In this document: positions 38,130 through 47,593 of the stretch, one piece after another
Numbering within the stretch: the stretch's first letter is position 1
Layout: each line of letters starts with the position of its first letter
DNA from: Symsagittifera roscoffensis
Lineage: Eukaryota > Xenacoelomorpha > Acoela > Convolutidae
Length of the DNA: 64,000 nt
NCBI RefSeq assembly: GCF_963678635.1
Contig: NC_087066.1
Location: 66,535,477-66,599,476 of the forward strand
Direction of reading: 5' to 3'
Made by a program: the position numbers and the translations under genes
Notes under the pieces: generated by a model
Seen by the model: only the letters and a program-made list of their open reading frames with translations
The model's database searches: none
Told to the model about the DNA's origin: nothing

Positions 38130-38735
38130 TAGGAGACGGATGCCTATGGATGGACGAGAGGCTAGTGATCCCTAACAGCCTGCAAGCGGCGGTGAACAAT
38201 CGGTTGCATTACTATCACCACGGGAAATCGAGTATGTACGACGCGGCCAAAGACATCTGGTACCCGTACATGTTCCGTAGCTTAGCGACTATCGCCGGAA
38301 ATTGCCAGGAATGCACATTAGCTGGTAAGAACTTGAAAAGTATGTGTTCGAAAAATGATATAGGGAAAATACCTGAGCCGAAAGAACCGAATGAGTCGGT
38401 CCAACTGGATTTTTGGGGGCCCATTAACTACTTGAAGGAGTCTAAAAAGTATGTTTTGGTGGCGGTGGATCGGTTTTCTCGTTGGCCATCGGCTATGGTC
38501 TGTAATTCGAACCGGTCGGATACATTATTGCCCACGGAGTTCCGCGTCAAATTCGAGTTGACCAAGGAACAAACTTTATGTCCAAGGAGGTTCGGGCCTT
38601 CTGTCAGAAACAAGGAATTGAGATTCTCATCTCGCCGGTTAACGATCACAGGGCAACAGGATGTGTCAAACGCACGATTGCAACATCAAGAGTTCAGTCC
38701 TTACGTATGCGCGGGAGGATAAACCGTAACCCCTG
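38130..38735 (+). pseudogene. Retrotransposon integrase, frame-broken, catalytic Glu is Lys
   Basis: The N-terminal HHCC zinc finger is visible (HYYHH with HX3H spacing, then CQEC). The catalytic core starts with Asp in QLDFWGPI (38,408). After a frame change near 38,540 it has Asp in the DQGTNF motif (38,560). The third catalytic position, exactly 35 residues later in NDHRATGCVKRTI, is AAA (Lys, 38,668-38,670) where DDE integrases require Glu. Even without the frameshift this enzyme would be expected to be inactive. Confidence 0.88.
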
Positions 38736-38741
38736 GATCGG

Positions 38742-39830
38742 ATGGTTGAAAGAGCCCTCGGGGCTTTAAGATTCGCTAAAAACGTCACTCTCAACATAAC
38801 ACCGTTCGAAGCGCACCACAGTCGGGAAGCTAACACGGTTCTCAGAAACTTGACTAAAAAGCCTTCATTATGGAATCTAAATTGGGAAAATGTAATACGA
38901 TCAAAATCTGCCTGTTTAGATGAACGAGACCCAAACGCCCAAGCAATACTAGAGCCCATGGATACAAACTGGGGAGCCCGATTTGACACAGAGTATGATC
39001 AGAAAAACAGGCGACATCCATTGAAACTGGCCGAGGACCAAGCTGCTAACCAGGATGATGAACCGGGAATTGTACGAGCATCAAATGATCCAGTCGAAAT
39101 ACCACGGGCAGTCGTAATGCAGAAGACCGGGGACCGGAATATGAATAGTTATAGACCATTAAAATCCAATGTAGTTGATCAAACTGAACATACTATTAAA
39201 ATGAGTAACGGTGCGGTGCTTAGGAAATCAGGAGTAGCACTCAGGAAAGCAAAACTTCCGAAAAAACGGGCGCCAGGACAAATCACTGCACCACCAACGC
39301 CGTGGGACCTGAAACGGAAGCTACTAACGAGTAGCAATCAACCAGGCAGTTCGAAAGGCACCAAGGGAACTTTTCACAGCACCATGGGGAAGAGATCACG
39401 ATTCCAAAATTTGGAATTCGCAGAAGACTCAGAATCAGAGTCGGAGGACCATTTACCGTTAAGCACAACTAAACTAGTTGGTAAACAGACAAGTGGGGGA
39501 GCAAACGGTGGAGAAGATGGACAGGGAACATCTAGTGGGGGACGGGATCAAGTTCAACCCAAAACCATCACAATTCGTCCCAGCAATTATGAGACGGCAA
39601 CGGAGTACACGTTGGCACGTGAAACAGAAATCGAGAATGACCGGGGGAGAGAAATTACCGAAGGAATCGAACCACAAGAGACGGAGCGCGAAGCAGAACA
39701 AATGCCAGTAACCGGGGGGGGGGGGTGCGGGGTCGGAAACAACGACTTGTTTCCTATTCAAGCCAAGATTCGGCTAGTTCATTCGACCAAACTAGTTCAA
39801 GACGGTCGGACAGGAAACGAACAGCAGTGA
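38742..39830 (+). CDS. Retrotransposon Pol C-terminal region
   Basis: This open stretch of 362 codons continues the integrase in a third frame, so the ATG at 38,742 is not a natural start. Its first part (NITPFEAHHSREANTVLRNL) is the integrase core end found in this kind of Ty3/gypsy element. SNGAVLRKSGVALRK is a conserved C-terminal block. The tail is Ser/Glu/Gly-rich and passes a run of twelve G at 39,714-39,725, an error-prone site. I see no signal peptide or membrane segment, so it is not an envelope gene. Confidence 0.75.
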   Translation: MVERALGALRFAKNVTLNITPFEAHHSREANTVLRNLTKKPSLWNLNWENVIRSKSACLDERDPNAQAILEPMDTNWGARFDTEYDQKNRRHPLKLAEDQAANQDDEPGIVRASNDPVEIPRAVVMQKTGDRNMNSYRPLKSNVVDQTEHTIKMSNGAVLRKSGVALRKAKLPKKRAPGQITAPPTPWDLKRKLLTSSNQPGSSKGTKGTFHSTMGKRSRFQNLEFAEDSESESEDHLPLSTTKLVGKQTSGGANGGEDGQGTSSGGRDQVQPKTITIRPSNYETATEYTLARETEIENDRGREITEGIEPQETEREAEQMPVTGGGGCGVGNNDLFPIQAKIRLVHSTKLVQDGRTGNEQQ

Positions 39831-40068
39831 CTAAGATGGGGCAGTCATGATTGACAACATTAGAAAGACGGACAAGGCGGGAGCAGTTGAAGAAAAAGAG
39901 TAAAAAGAATATGAGTAACAAACTTAAAAAACTTTCTGAAATGTGGAGGTCCAGGGAGATTGACAAGTAGTTGATTGACAAAACTCTAGTTGAAACTTAT
40001 TATTATTCCTATTGATTTATTGATAACAGCATTACATTGGATAACTTAATTAGAGTCATGAATTTTAC
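39831..40068 (+). other. Retrotransposon 3' untranslated region
   Basis: This A/T-rich non-coding stretch lies between the end of Pol and the polypurine tract. No ORF or structural motif was recognised. Confidence 0.6.
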
Positions 40069-40079
40069 AAGGAGGGAAA
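40069..40079 (+). other. Polypurine tract
   Basis: AAGGAGGGAAA sits directly before the TGT of the 3' LTR, where the plus-strand DNA primer is normally formed. Confidence 0.85.
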
Positions 40080-40284
40080 TGTCATAGTATCTAAATTAGT
40101 TCATGTTCCATTTCTAGTTGTGCTACTTAATTCATTTATCTGTCTGGCGCTAACTGGTATTTAACCTTCGGAGTTTGTCTGTCACCTTCGGATGACCGCC
40201 AATTTATTGTCTCCGACTAACTTTCTAACATACGGTTACTTATCTCACTGGATCAATTTAAACTATCGAAACCGTATTTTCACA
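40080..40284 (+). repeat. 3' LTR (205 bp)
   Basis: It runs from TGTCATAGTATC to TTTTCACA and is nearly identical to the 5' LTR. It is followed by CTAC, which matches the four bases before the 5' LTR. Confidence 0.95.
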
Positions 40285-41554
40285 CTACTCAAAAATTCTT
40301 TTGAAATCTTTGAAATAAATGAAATATGTCGCAGTTTATTTTAATAATTTTTCTGACCAGTGCCAGATCGTAACCCTCTGTGTTTACAAGTGTTATATAT
40401 CACTCTATATACAGGACAGGATCTGGATCTGGGAAGTAACTGCTAACTTGCAAAAAGACGCTTCCGATCAGAACTTCAATTTCTATAACAATTCGAGTGA
40501 GCACAAATTTACAAATCAAAAAATATCGGATCCTAAACCAAAACATGCAGAAGATTTCGCATGTTTACAAAAAACATTGATTTAAATTCGTGCTATGGCG
40601 AAATTAAGCTAATATTTTGTTCATTTGTTCTGCGCATATGTTTCGAATTCAAATTTTGTTTAACAGTTTTTTTGATAAATGATTTCAACCGGCAGCCTTG
40701 AAACTACGTAAGTGTTATATTATAATTTTGTAACAATTATGTAACAGTTGCGAAAATTATGCAAATGCGTTCATTTGATGAAACTTTTCAGCTGGCTTAT
40801 AGACTGACTCACCACACTTTCGGTTGGTTTTTACTTCGGCTGGTTTGTTTACTCTCGATTGGTGTTATGACGGGACGCTAGAGTGGGACTAAGGACTGAA
40901 AAGCTTTAAGACAGAGCATTGAATGCCGACAACAAAACAAAATGGCAATTATTAGTTGGTTTAAGAAACTAAGTAAAATTTATTTTCAACTGATTGGTAT
41001 TCGGAAAACGTAGACTAGGTTAGCTGTCTGATCGCAACAAATTTTTAGTCCATATTTCATTTAATTTCAGCCGATTGTTCTTTTGTTGCTATTTATATTT
41101 TCAAAATTAACTTCAAATTCGGAAAATGTAGTTTTTTTGGACGTTAAATTGAATCTTGCCGGTCGGATTAGTTTTCAGTTTCATATCAAAGTCTTGTTGG
41201 CAAGTTCAACTGTGTTCAAATTGAAATTGCATTTAACAGCGTGCATGTTATTTCGTTTTGTTCGCAAGATTTTTTACAATTAAAGCTTTGATGTTTACCA
41301 CCTCTATCTATGGTTCCGAATCAGTTGAAAAAAACTTCACTTTGATTCTAAGAAATAATATTAAATGAGGTTAAGTTGTAGTAGGTTTATCCAAATCTGG
41401 GCTGAAAGAGATGGGGTTAGGAATTAGGGGGTTAAAAGACAAGGGGTATTAAGATTGGGAATCCTTCATTGTCAGCTAACAGCTCAAACCTAATTTAACA
41501 TAGTTTTAAAAAGTTTTTTTGTCATAGTTAAATTTTAAGCCCTTCTCCGCCTAC
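40285..41554 (-). other. Receptor intron, part 5' of the retrotransposon
   Basis: This A/T-rich intron remainder lies between the S1 exon at 41,555 and the retrotransposon. No exon, RNA gene or clear repeat was seen. The ORFs at 40,319 and 41,083 have no family signature. Without the insertion, the intron between the two exons would be about 1.4 kb. Confidence 0.7.
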
Positions 41555-41678
41555 TTGTAGTTGCCGTGCTTCGTTTCATCATGATGCTGACCCCCACGTC
41601 CATGTAGGGCTTCGTGAAGTCGACCACTCTCTGTCGCTCGGACGTAATGGTAAGAGGGGCCAGGGCTATGTCAGCCGT
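41555..41678 (-). CDS. AMPA-type glutamate receptor exon: S1 agonist-binding segment
   Basis: This 124-bp exon follows a TATGTCTAG acceptor and ends before a GTAGGC donor, leaving one base of a codon that the exon at 34,031 completes. It reads [20 protein letters not shown] and then [15 protein letters not shown]. In glutamate receptors the P, T and R of APLTIT..R hold the agonist, and all three are present, the Arg in the position that binds the glutamate carboxylate. This supports a true glutamate-binding subunit rather than a divergent chemosensory IR. Confidence 0.9.
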
Positions 41679-41830
41679 CTAGACATAGAAATGGTGCATT
41701 ACATGTAAGTTAAATTTGGACAGTGAACTTGGTCAGTGCTTGTCGCCATAGGATGAGGGTACAATTTTATGCTCAGAAAACAAACGAGCGTAGTTGCAAT
41801 TTTTTGGCCATGAAGCGATATGACATTTAC

Positions 41831-42034
41831 CCCGTCTATGAGTTCTCCCACCATTCCATTCCAGGACCCATTGGCCATGGATGCCCCGTACTTCCCATCT
41901 CGCACCAAATGTATCTTGTAGGACATGTTAGTCTGGGCTGCTATCTCTCTCAGCAGGTCCACGCAAAAGCCCTCGAATGCCTCGATTCCCTCATCCGGCG
42001 AGTGGCCTTCTTTCAGCATGGTGAACGGGGGAGC
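41831..42034 (-). CDS. AMPA-type glutamate receptor exon: start of S1
   Basis: This 204-bp, 68-codon exon has phase 0 at both ends. The acceptor is TTGCTCAG and the donor GTAAAT. It starts APPFTMLKEG and continues with EAFEGFCVDLLREIA, YKIHLVRDGKYGA and GSWNGMVGELIDG. These are the standard S1 blocks of AMPA/kainate receptors. The Tyr after the first Lys in the usual G-x-C/Y-V-D-L region is part of FEGFCVDLL here. Confidence 0.9.
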
Positions 42035-42321
42035 CTGAGCAATTAAATACAAACTATGTTAAAACTTACTCATTTCCCATCATATTTGACAAATTACTAA
42101 CAATTTTGACTTTAGAGCGCACTTGGACAACCTATGTTTTATCTGTTTGCCAGAAATTTTTCCGAGTAAAATACTTATGCTTTAATTTTTTTCATGTTTG
42201 AAAAGCGTATTTTTGCTTTAACAAATGAAACATGCAATATAAAGCTGAGCCAAGCGAGATGCTCAGAGAGCAAGTAGGATTAGCTTGGATGAACTTGATT
42301 GACTTCTACTGTTCTGCTGAC
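42035..42321 (-). other. Receptor intron of 287 bp
   Basis: It runs from a GTCAGC donor after ACC ATC GAG to the TTGCTCAG acceptor. Both flanking exons are phase 0 and joining them gives the conserved VVTIE-APPFTM order. Confidence 0.8.
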
Positions 42322-42522
42322 CTCGATGGTGACGACCTCGACCGGCTTCTCCTTGAAAACGTCACTCTGGTCCTCGACGTCTGATGTCTCTTTGCCGCCC
42401 TCTGGGAAAATGTGGAGACCGTGTGAGTCATTCCAGTATCCAATCACAGTCTTCACAGACACCCGCTTCAGACTCACAATGTCTATTTTGTAGTTGCGTC
42501 TCTCTCCCCTGTCGTCAAACTG
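42322..42522 (-). CDS. AMPA-type glutamate receptor exon: end of amino-terminal domain (partial)
   Basis: The exon reads QFDDRGERRNYKIDIVSLKR, then VIGYWND and finally VEVVTIE, which matches the end of the amino-terminal domain and the linker into S1 (FD..G.R.NY.ID, GYWN). It is cut at its 5' side by the N block starting at 42,523, so its acceptor is not visible. The rest of the roughly 400-residue amino-terminal domain is not recognised upstream and may lie in the gap or in unseen exons. Confidence 0.85.
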
Positions 42523-42722
42523 NNNNNNNNNNNNNNNNNNNNNNNNNNNNNNNNNNNNNNNNNNNNNNNNNNNNNNNNNNNNNNNNNNNNNNNNNNNNNN
42601 NNNNNNNNNNNNNNNNNNNNNNNNNNNNNNNNNNNNNNNNNNNNNNNNNNNNNNNNNNNNNNNNNNNNNNNNNNNNNNNNNNNNNNNNNNNNNNNNNNNN
42701 NNNNNNNNNNNNNNNNNNNNNN
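42523..42722. other. Assembly gap, 200 N
   Basis: There are exactly 200 undetermined bases. The round number suggests a placeholder of unknown true size. Confidence 0.99.
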
Positions 42723-43040
42723 CTAAATTCAAAGGCGAGCACATGTCAATGCTCGACCAAAAAAGAATAGTGTAGAAAGGGGTTTGGGTCGAGCACAAAA
42801 TCGAAACATACCTCGAGCACGGTCGAAACATACCCCGAGCCTCAAGAAGTCAACTAAGGTGGACTTTTCAACTGACAAGAGAAGCGACTTGCCTAGATCT
42901 CTCAAAGAACAAAATTATAAGCAAAATCAGGTGTAAAAAGCATTAATTGTCATTGTTTCTTCTTTTATTTTTAGCACCAAAAGTATGACTTTTAACTTCA
43001 GAAATCGAAGACAAGAGTCACTTATTTTTTCACCTGCGTA
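42723..43040. other. A/T-rich stretch without a gene
   Basis: Two copies of a short unit built on TCGAAACATACC.CGAGC lie at about 42,799-42,840. Nothing else was recognised. Confidence 0.5.
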
Positions 43041-43773
43041 AAGTGCTAATATAAATTATCAGGACAAAACGAACAGCATTGGAAATTTTAAACGCGTTTT
43101 TCTCAAATTGGGTTGAGATTAAACAAAATGCAAAAAAACAAGGATTGCTTGAAACTTCACTAGAGTTAATATAATGGAACATTTTCCCCGAAGCTCTCAA
43201 CAAAACATTTACACCCAAAAATGGGTCATTTTAGCTTTTTTAATTAATCAAGAAATAAGCTGAAACTAATTTGTTATTTGATTAGAAAGTTATACCTAAA
43301 GAAACTTCTTACACAGTTCAGCAAAGTTTGATGAGAGTTAAATCCTGAAAAACATGTATAAGAAAAAATAGTTTTGCTTGATAGTCAAGAAATGTAATTT
43401 TTACTAAATAAAACCCAAAATCTTACCTTGAAAACAATATTTAAACAGTTTGCAGAAACTTTTGGAGATTTAACACATCTAAAACTTTGTTGGGCTGTGT
43501 AAAAAGCTTCTTTTGAAATAATTTTCTCATCAATTAGCAAAAAATGTTTCAGTGTAATTCTTATTTAAGTAGAAAAAAGCCAAAATGGCCCATTTTTGGG
43601 GTAGAATTTTGGTTGAGAATTTTGGGTGAAATGATGCAATAAATTAATTCTGGTGAAATTCTAAGCAACTTCTGTTCTCTCCATTTTTTGTCCTATCTTA
43701 ATCCAAAGTGAGAAAAACGCGTTTGAAATTTCAAATTTAATTCATTTTGACTGATTAATTTAAATCAGTACTG
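43041..43773. mobile_element. Tc1-like MITE, long palindromic form (733 bp)
   Basis: It is flanked by TA on both sides. Its ends read AGTGCTAATATAAATTATC and, at the other end, the complement of CAGTACTGATTTAAATTA. The arms continue as inverted repeats for about 330 bp each, through AAACGCGTTTTTCTCAAA and a CCCAAAAATGGG/CCCATTTTTGGGG pair, so the whole element folds back on itself. The TA duplication and CAGTGCTG-type end are those of Tc1/mariner elements. No transposase is encoded. A shorter relative lies at 55,097. Confidence 0.85.
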
Positions 43774-43977
43774 TATATTCTACCGACTTTTGAAAAAATG
43801 CGGAAAAAATTTTCTTGAGTTGTTTTTATTCCAGTTTTGTACTCCCTTGACACTAAAATGCTGACCCCATGAGTTCTATTGTAAGAAAAAATTCACCTTC
43901 GTTTACCTCTTAGAAAACTCAGGGAGTTTACAAACTGCCAATTTAGCCATGCTATTAACTATTTTATGCGATTTTTT

Positions 43978-44142
43978 CTATATTAAATATTACTGCTCGC
44001 ATATCAATGCAAAACCCTGAATTTTCCGGCTGCCTTTTCATTGATATCGACTCGTTGCAAACAACGAGTCGATATCAATGAAAAGGCAGCCGGAAAGTTC
44101 AGGGTTTCGCATTGATATGCGAGCAGTAATATTTAAAATATA
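43978..44142. repeat. 80-bp-arm hairpin with a 4-nt loop
   Basis: The left arm 43,978-44,057 and right arm 44,062-44,142 are inverted copies joined by CAAA. They differ at two base pairs in the core (GCAAAACCC against GCGAAACCC; GAATTTTCC against GAACTTTCC) and a small gap near the outer ends. There is no similarity to the Tc1-like MITE next to it. It could be a foldback element, a hairpin RNA source or an inversion duplicate. Confidence 0.9.
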
Positions 44143-46594
44143 GACACGAATGTTCAAACTATTTTTTTCAGTATCTAATTTGGCAGCACAATTTTGAATA
44201 TATTTTTTACCCTCGTACAAATGTTATAAAACAGACTAACATAGATTTTCAAAATTCTCAGTCGTTGTGTTTTATCTTATCCACGGTTGTTTCCTATTGC
44301 CATATCAGCTATAAATTTGCAGGAGCAACTAGTTCTTCAAACTTTTTAAGGCATGTTTTCATATAGTTGACTTATTTATTCGTCCAATCATAGAAAAAGG
44401 TTTGGGATGCGATTTTTGCCCAGACTCATTAGGTTCACTTGTCGTAAAATTGTCTGCTAGTAGAAAAAACCAGTTAATTGCAATAAACTGGTAAAAAGAG
44501 TTAGAACGACACAAGATTGCGTTTATATCAGGGCGCCGCACATGATATTCTTACCGCACAAATACGCCAACGTTTTTACTTTAAAAAAAGATAAAAAATT
44601 TAACGAAAAATGTTCGATATAATTTTTCCTAATTATATCCCACATGCTATGTGCTCTGTAAAGAACAAATGGATGTATTTAGCGTCTCGTATTCTCATGA
44701 TAAAACCAAATGAATTGCCTCAACTTGACTTAATACGTTTAATCCGCCGCCTACCAGTGTTATCAAAACGCAATATTTTGCGCGCTATTTATACCAAACT
44801 GGCCAAGCCCTATAACCCTCAAAATCAAAACCTTGCAAAAACAATCACTACTGGAAAAAAATTTAAAAATGAGCTCAAGACGACAAAAAACTCTTCGTTA
44901 ACGATAAAAAAACTGAACAAAAAACCACGCCAAGCATAAACATTCCTGGATTTCTACGAAAACCGGAACAAAAGTGGAACCTTCCCAATTGCTTATGACA
45001 TTCAAAAAATTGCGATAGTTTTTGCTTTTTTCAGCTTCTCTAAATAGCCTTGTTTCACTTTCATGAATGTATCAAAACTGCTTCTAAAAAATTTTCAAAA
45101 AAAGACAAACGAAACCGAAATATAGTCTTGGATCGCGACTAGGATGTCATAAGGCTTTTTTGTCCTTACTCCATTTCAAACTATTCTTTTCGGTTCGGAA
45201 TATTTTTGCATATATTCTAGGTAACTCTGTGAACGAAGATGAGGTCTACTGAAGAATGTTTTCTATCAGTACGAATTGTCGACAGGCGTACATGCATGAG
45301 AAAACAAATCAAAAAACCGACAGAACAATTTTGTCGTTTAAATTTCTGTAGTAATGAACAAACAAATTAGTTTCAAATTAAAATCATATTTATATAAGAG
45401 ATCACTTACACTATTGGCGATTTCTAAACAAAAGTCATATCTGAGCACTTCACAGTCTTTTTTTTACTTCACAGTATCACAAAAAAAAAAACAGATACCA
45501 GAATTAAATAAGCTTTTAGTATTCATCAAGCGGTCACTAAGCCGAGAAAAATTGGGTACACGACCAAGAAAATACTCAAATTCGTAAGGAGTTTCAGCAT
45601 AGATAACTACGGTACCTAAAAGCAAAAAAGCAAGAAAATTAAACAACGTTCCGGCTAAAATTTTTACAAAACATAGTAAAGCATAAAAAATTGCTTCTAC
45701 GATGAGAAAAGCTAAAAGTACAATATAACTTCCCGATGTGCCGACAAAACTTAAGCAAACAAATAATTTTCAATTTCATACATACTGAACAAAACAAGGT
45801 CAGGCCAAGGAAACAAGGAACATATGCTATAGAGTACAAAGGCATGCGCGCTACCTCTAGGCCAAGTGGGAAAAGGTTTTGATGTGGCTAAGGTTTACTA
45901 ATAAAACCACCACATTTTCTTACAATTATGTAAGAAAAATTGTTTGCAAAAAAAACTCTAGTTCCCGATTACAAGTGTTACAAGTCTCTCAAGTGTAAGC
46001 AAAGTTCAATTCTAAAATGTTACAATAACAGCACAGTTCCGCATAACAAGTTTGTAAGCAAACCAAAAAAATGACAAAAGTACGAGTAATTTTTCAGCTT
46101 TTGTTTCAGTAATCGCCTCCGAAACTTGAACTTATGCTGGCACAGCAAAAAGTGTGAAACCAAAAATTATTAAACACATTCTGAACTTACTTGATTTAAA
46201 ATCATTATTGAAAAAATCCAAAAAGGCCAATCACTAAATGTGTAACAAAAATAATTAATGAAGCTGCTAAATCTTTCGTTCAAAACGTTTAAGTTGCAAT
46301 CAGAACCTAAACCCTTCCAAAACAAATCAAAAAAATTTTGAATTTTTTTTTCTGTCTATGAATTGATCAAAATCATTAAATAAAAAGGATAGCCGGTTGC
46401 TGTGAAAGTAGCACAGAATGTTCTGACCACGTTCATAGAAACTACAAATAAAATTCTTCAAATTAGTGCCTTTTTTGCATGTGGTGTGATAGTAAAACTA
46501 TACAAACGCATAAAAATTAGTAAATTCAGCATAACTGACAACAATTGACTTCAAAAAAAATAAAAAGCAACGCATGAAAAAAAGTTTAAAAAAA
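44143..46594. other. A/T-rich intergenic or intronic stretch
   Basis: No family signature was found. The longest ORF (44,610-44,939, plus strand, 109 codons, Lys/Asn-rich) has no recognisable domain and I do not call it a gene. Poly-A and poly-T runs are common. Confidence 0.5.
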
Positions 46595-46795
46595 CATTAC
46601 GAGGCCAAACTGTGCACTGGATAGGCGCACAATTTTGTGTCTGTATGTTCCTGGATCCATATACAAGTCTTTATACATGTTAAAGTTTTGTCGGAATGAT
46701 CAAAGAAACTGAAAAAACAAAAGAAGAACAAAGAGAGAGTCCTTGTTGCGGAATCCGCTTACTATGCACAAAATGCACAGTTTGGCCTCGTAATG
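46595..46795. mobile_element. Small foldback element (about 200 bp)
   Basis: The terminal inverted repeat CGAGGCCAAACTGTGCA (left, from 46,600) matches TGCACAGTTTGGCCTCG (right, to 46,790) perfectly and is flanked by TTA/TAA, consistent with a TA target. There is no coding content. The ends differ from the Tc1-like MITEs here. Confidence 0.75.
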
Positions 46796-47502
46796 AATTT
46801 TTTTCTATTTTTTTGAACAGTGTTTAATTTTTTAAATAAGTTTTCTGGCCAGGGAAGTGCCAAATATAGCTTTCAAAACAAGCTTCTGTTTGATAAAGTC
46901 AAACATTTTTAGACTAATTGACCAATTTAGGAAGTTATTATTACTTTTTTCCGTCGATATTAGACGAAAAACCACAAATTTTAAACCGGCTTTTCTCGAC
47001 ATAGTGATTTTTTTGGAAATTTTTTAATGTCGACTCGAATATTATTTATCACTCAACCCAGTTTGATGATTATTGGTGGTACCTGATTTTGAGTGAAAAA
47101 AAACTAAAACACACACGAATACAAAGTTTTCCCTATTTTCAATGGTCAGAAAAAAAATACATTTTCTGGCTCAGTAGTAGCTTATTTTTTTCTTTTAAAA
47201 AAACAATACGCGCTAAATTAACCGATCAAAACTTAATTCAACCAAATGAGCGTCATCTATTTAATTAATTCTCAAAATACTTCGTGAGATTATTTTGGTA
47301 AAAATAAAGTTATTTTGGTCGACTGAGCTAAAACACAGCTTATTTTTTGAATAGAACGTCAACCATAGCAACAAGGTATTTTGAAAACTGACATCAAATA
47401 AGGCTAAATTAGTGTATTCGTCTTTGCCTTCTTCTGACTAATGACCAAATTCGAGCTATTTTACTCTTGCTTTCAAGTTCTGTAATATACAATAAAACTT
47501 AC
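46796..47502. other. A/T-rich stretch without a recognised gene
   Basis: I see no exon, RNA gene or clear repeat here. Confidence 0.5.
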
Positions 47503-47593
47503 CCAAAACGGTATCCGGAACTAGAATTTCTTGGTTGTAAGAAAAATCAGTCCCGATAAATAGAAGTAGCAAAATTTTGATGGAATCTGCCAT
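47503..47593 (-). CDS. Possible first coding exon with signal peptide
   Basis: An ATG at 47,593 opens MADSIKILLLLFIG, a hydrophobic N-terminus typical of a signal peptide, followed by about 16 polar residues up to a GTAAGT donor at 47,502, the ideal splice donor. The exon would end in phase 1. It lies on the same strand as the glutamate receptor, about 5 kb upstream of its first sure exon, so it could be that gene's exon 1 with amino-terminal-domain exons missing between. It could also belong to another secreted protein or be chance. Confidence 0.35.

Larger units (their letters stand above)
34207..40284 (+). mobile_element. Ty3/gypsy LTR retrotransposon, 6,078 bp, in a receptor intron
   Basis: The element is complete by structure: two LTRs with TGT..ACA ends, a primer-binding site, a polypurine tract and CTAC on both sides (34,203-34,206 and 40,285-40,288) as target duplication. 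The domain order Gag, protease, reverse transcriptase, RNase H, integrase is that of Ty3/gypsy elements. The LTRs differ by one substitution and three gap bases, so insertion was recent. All main domains are nevertheless split by frameshifts or stops, and the integrase Glu is replaced by Lys. No envelope-like ORF is seen. It lies antisense to the receptor gene. It may have been moved by proteins from intact relatives; some frameshifts may be assembly errors at homopolymers. Confidence 0.95.

Noticed and set aside
38742-39830. Envelope gene of the LTR element
   Set aside because: The frame continues the integrase C-terminus and has no signal peptide or transmembrane segment.
44610-44939. 109-codon plus-strand ORF
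   Set aside because: It is Lys/Asn-rich in A/T-rich DNA, has no domain, and could be chance or an eroded element.
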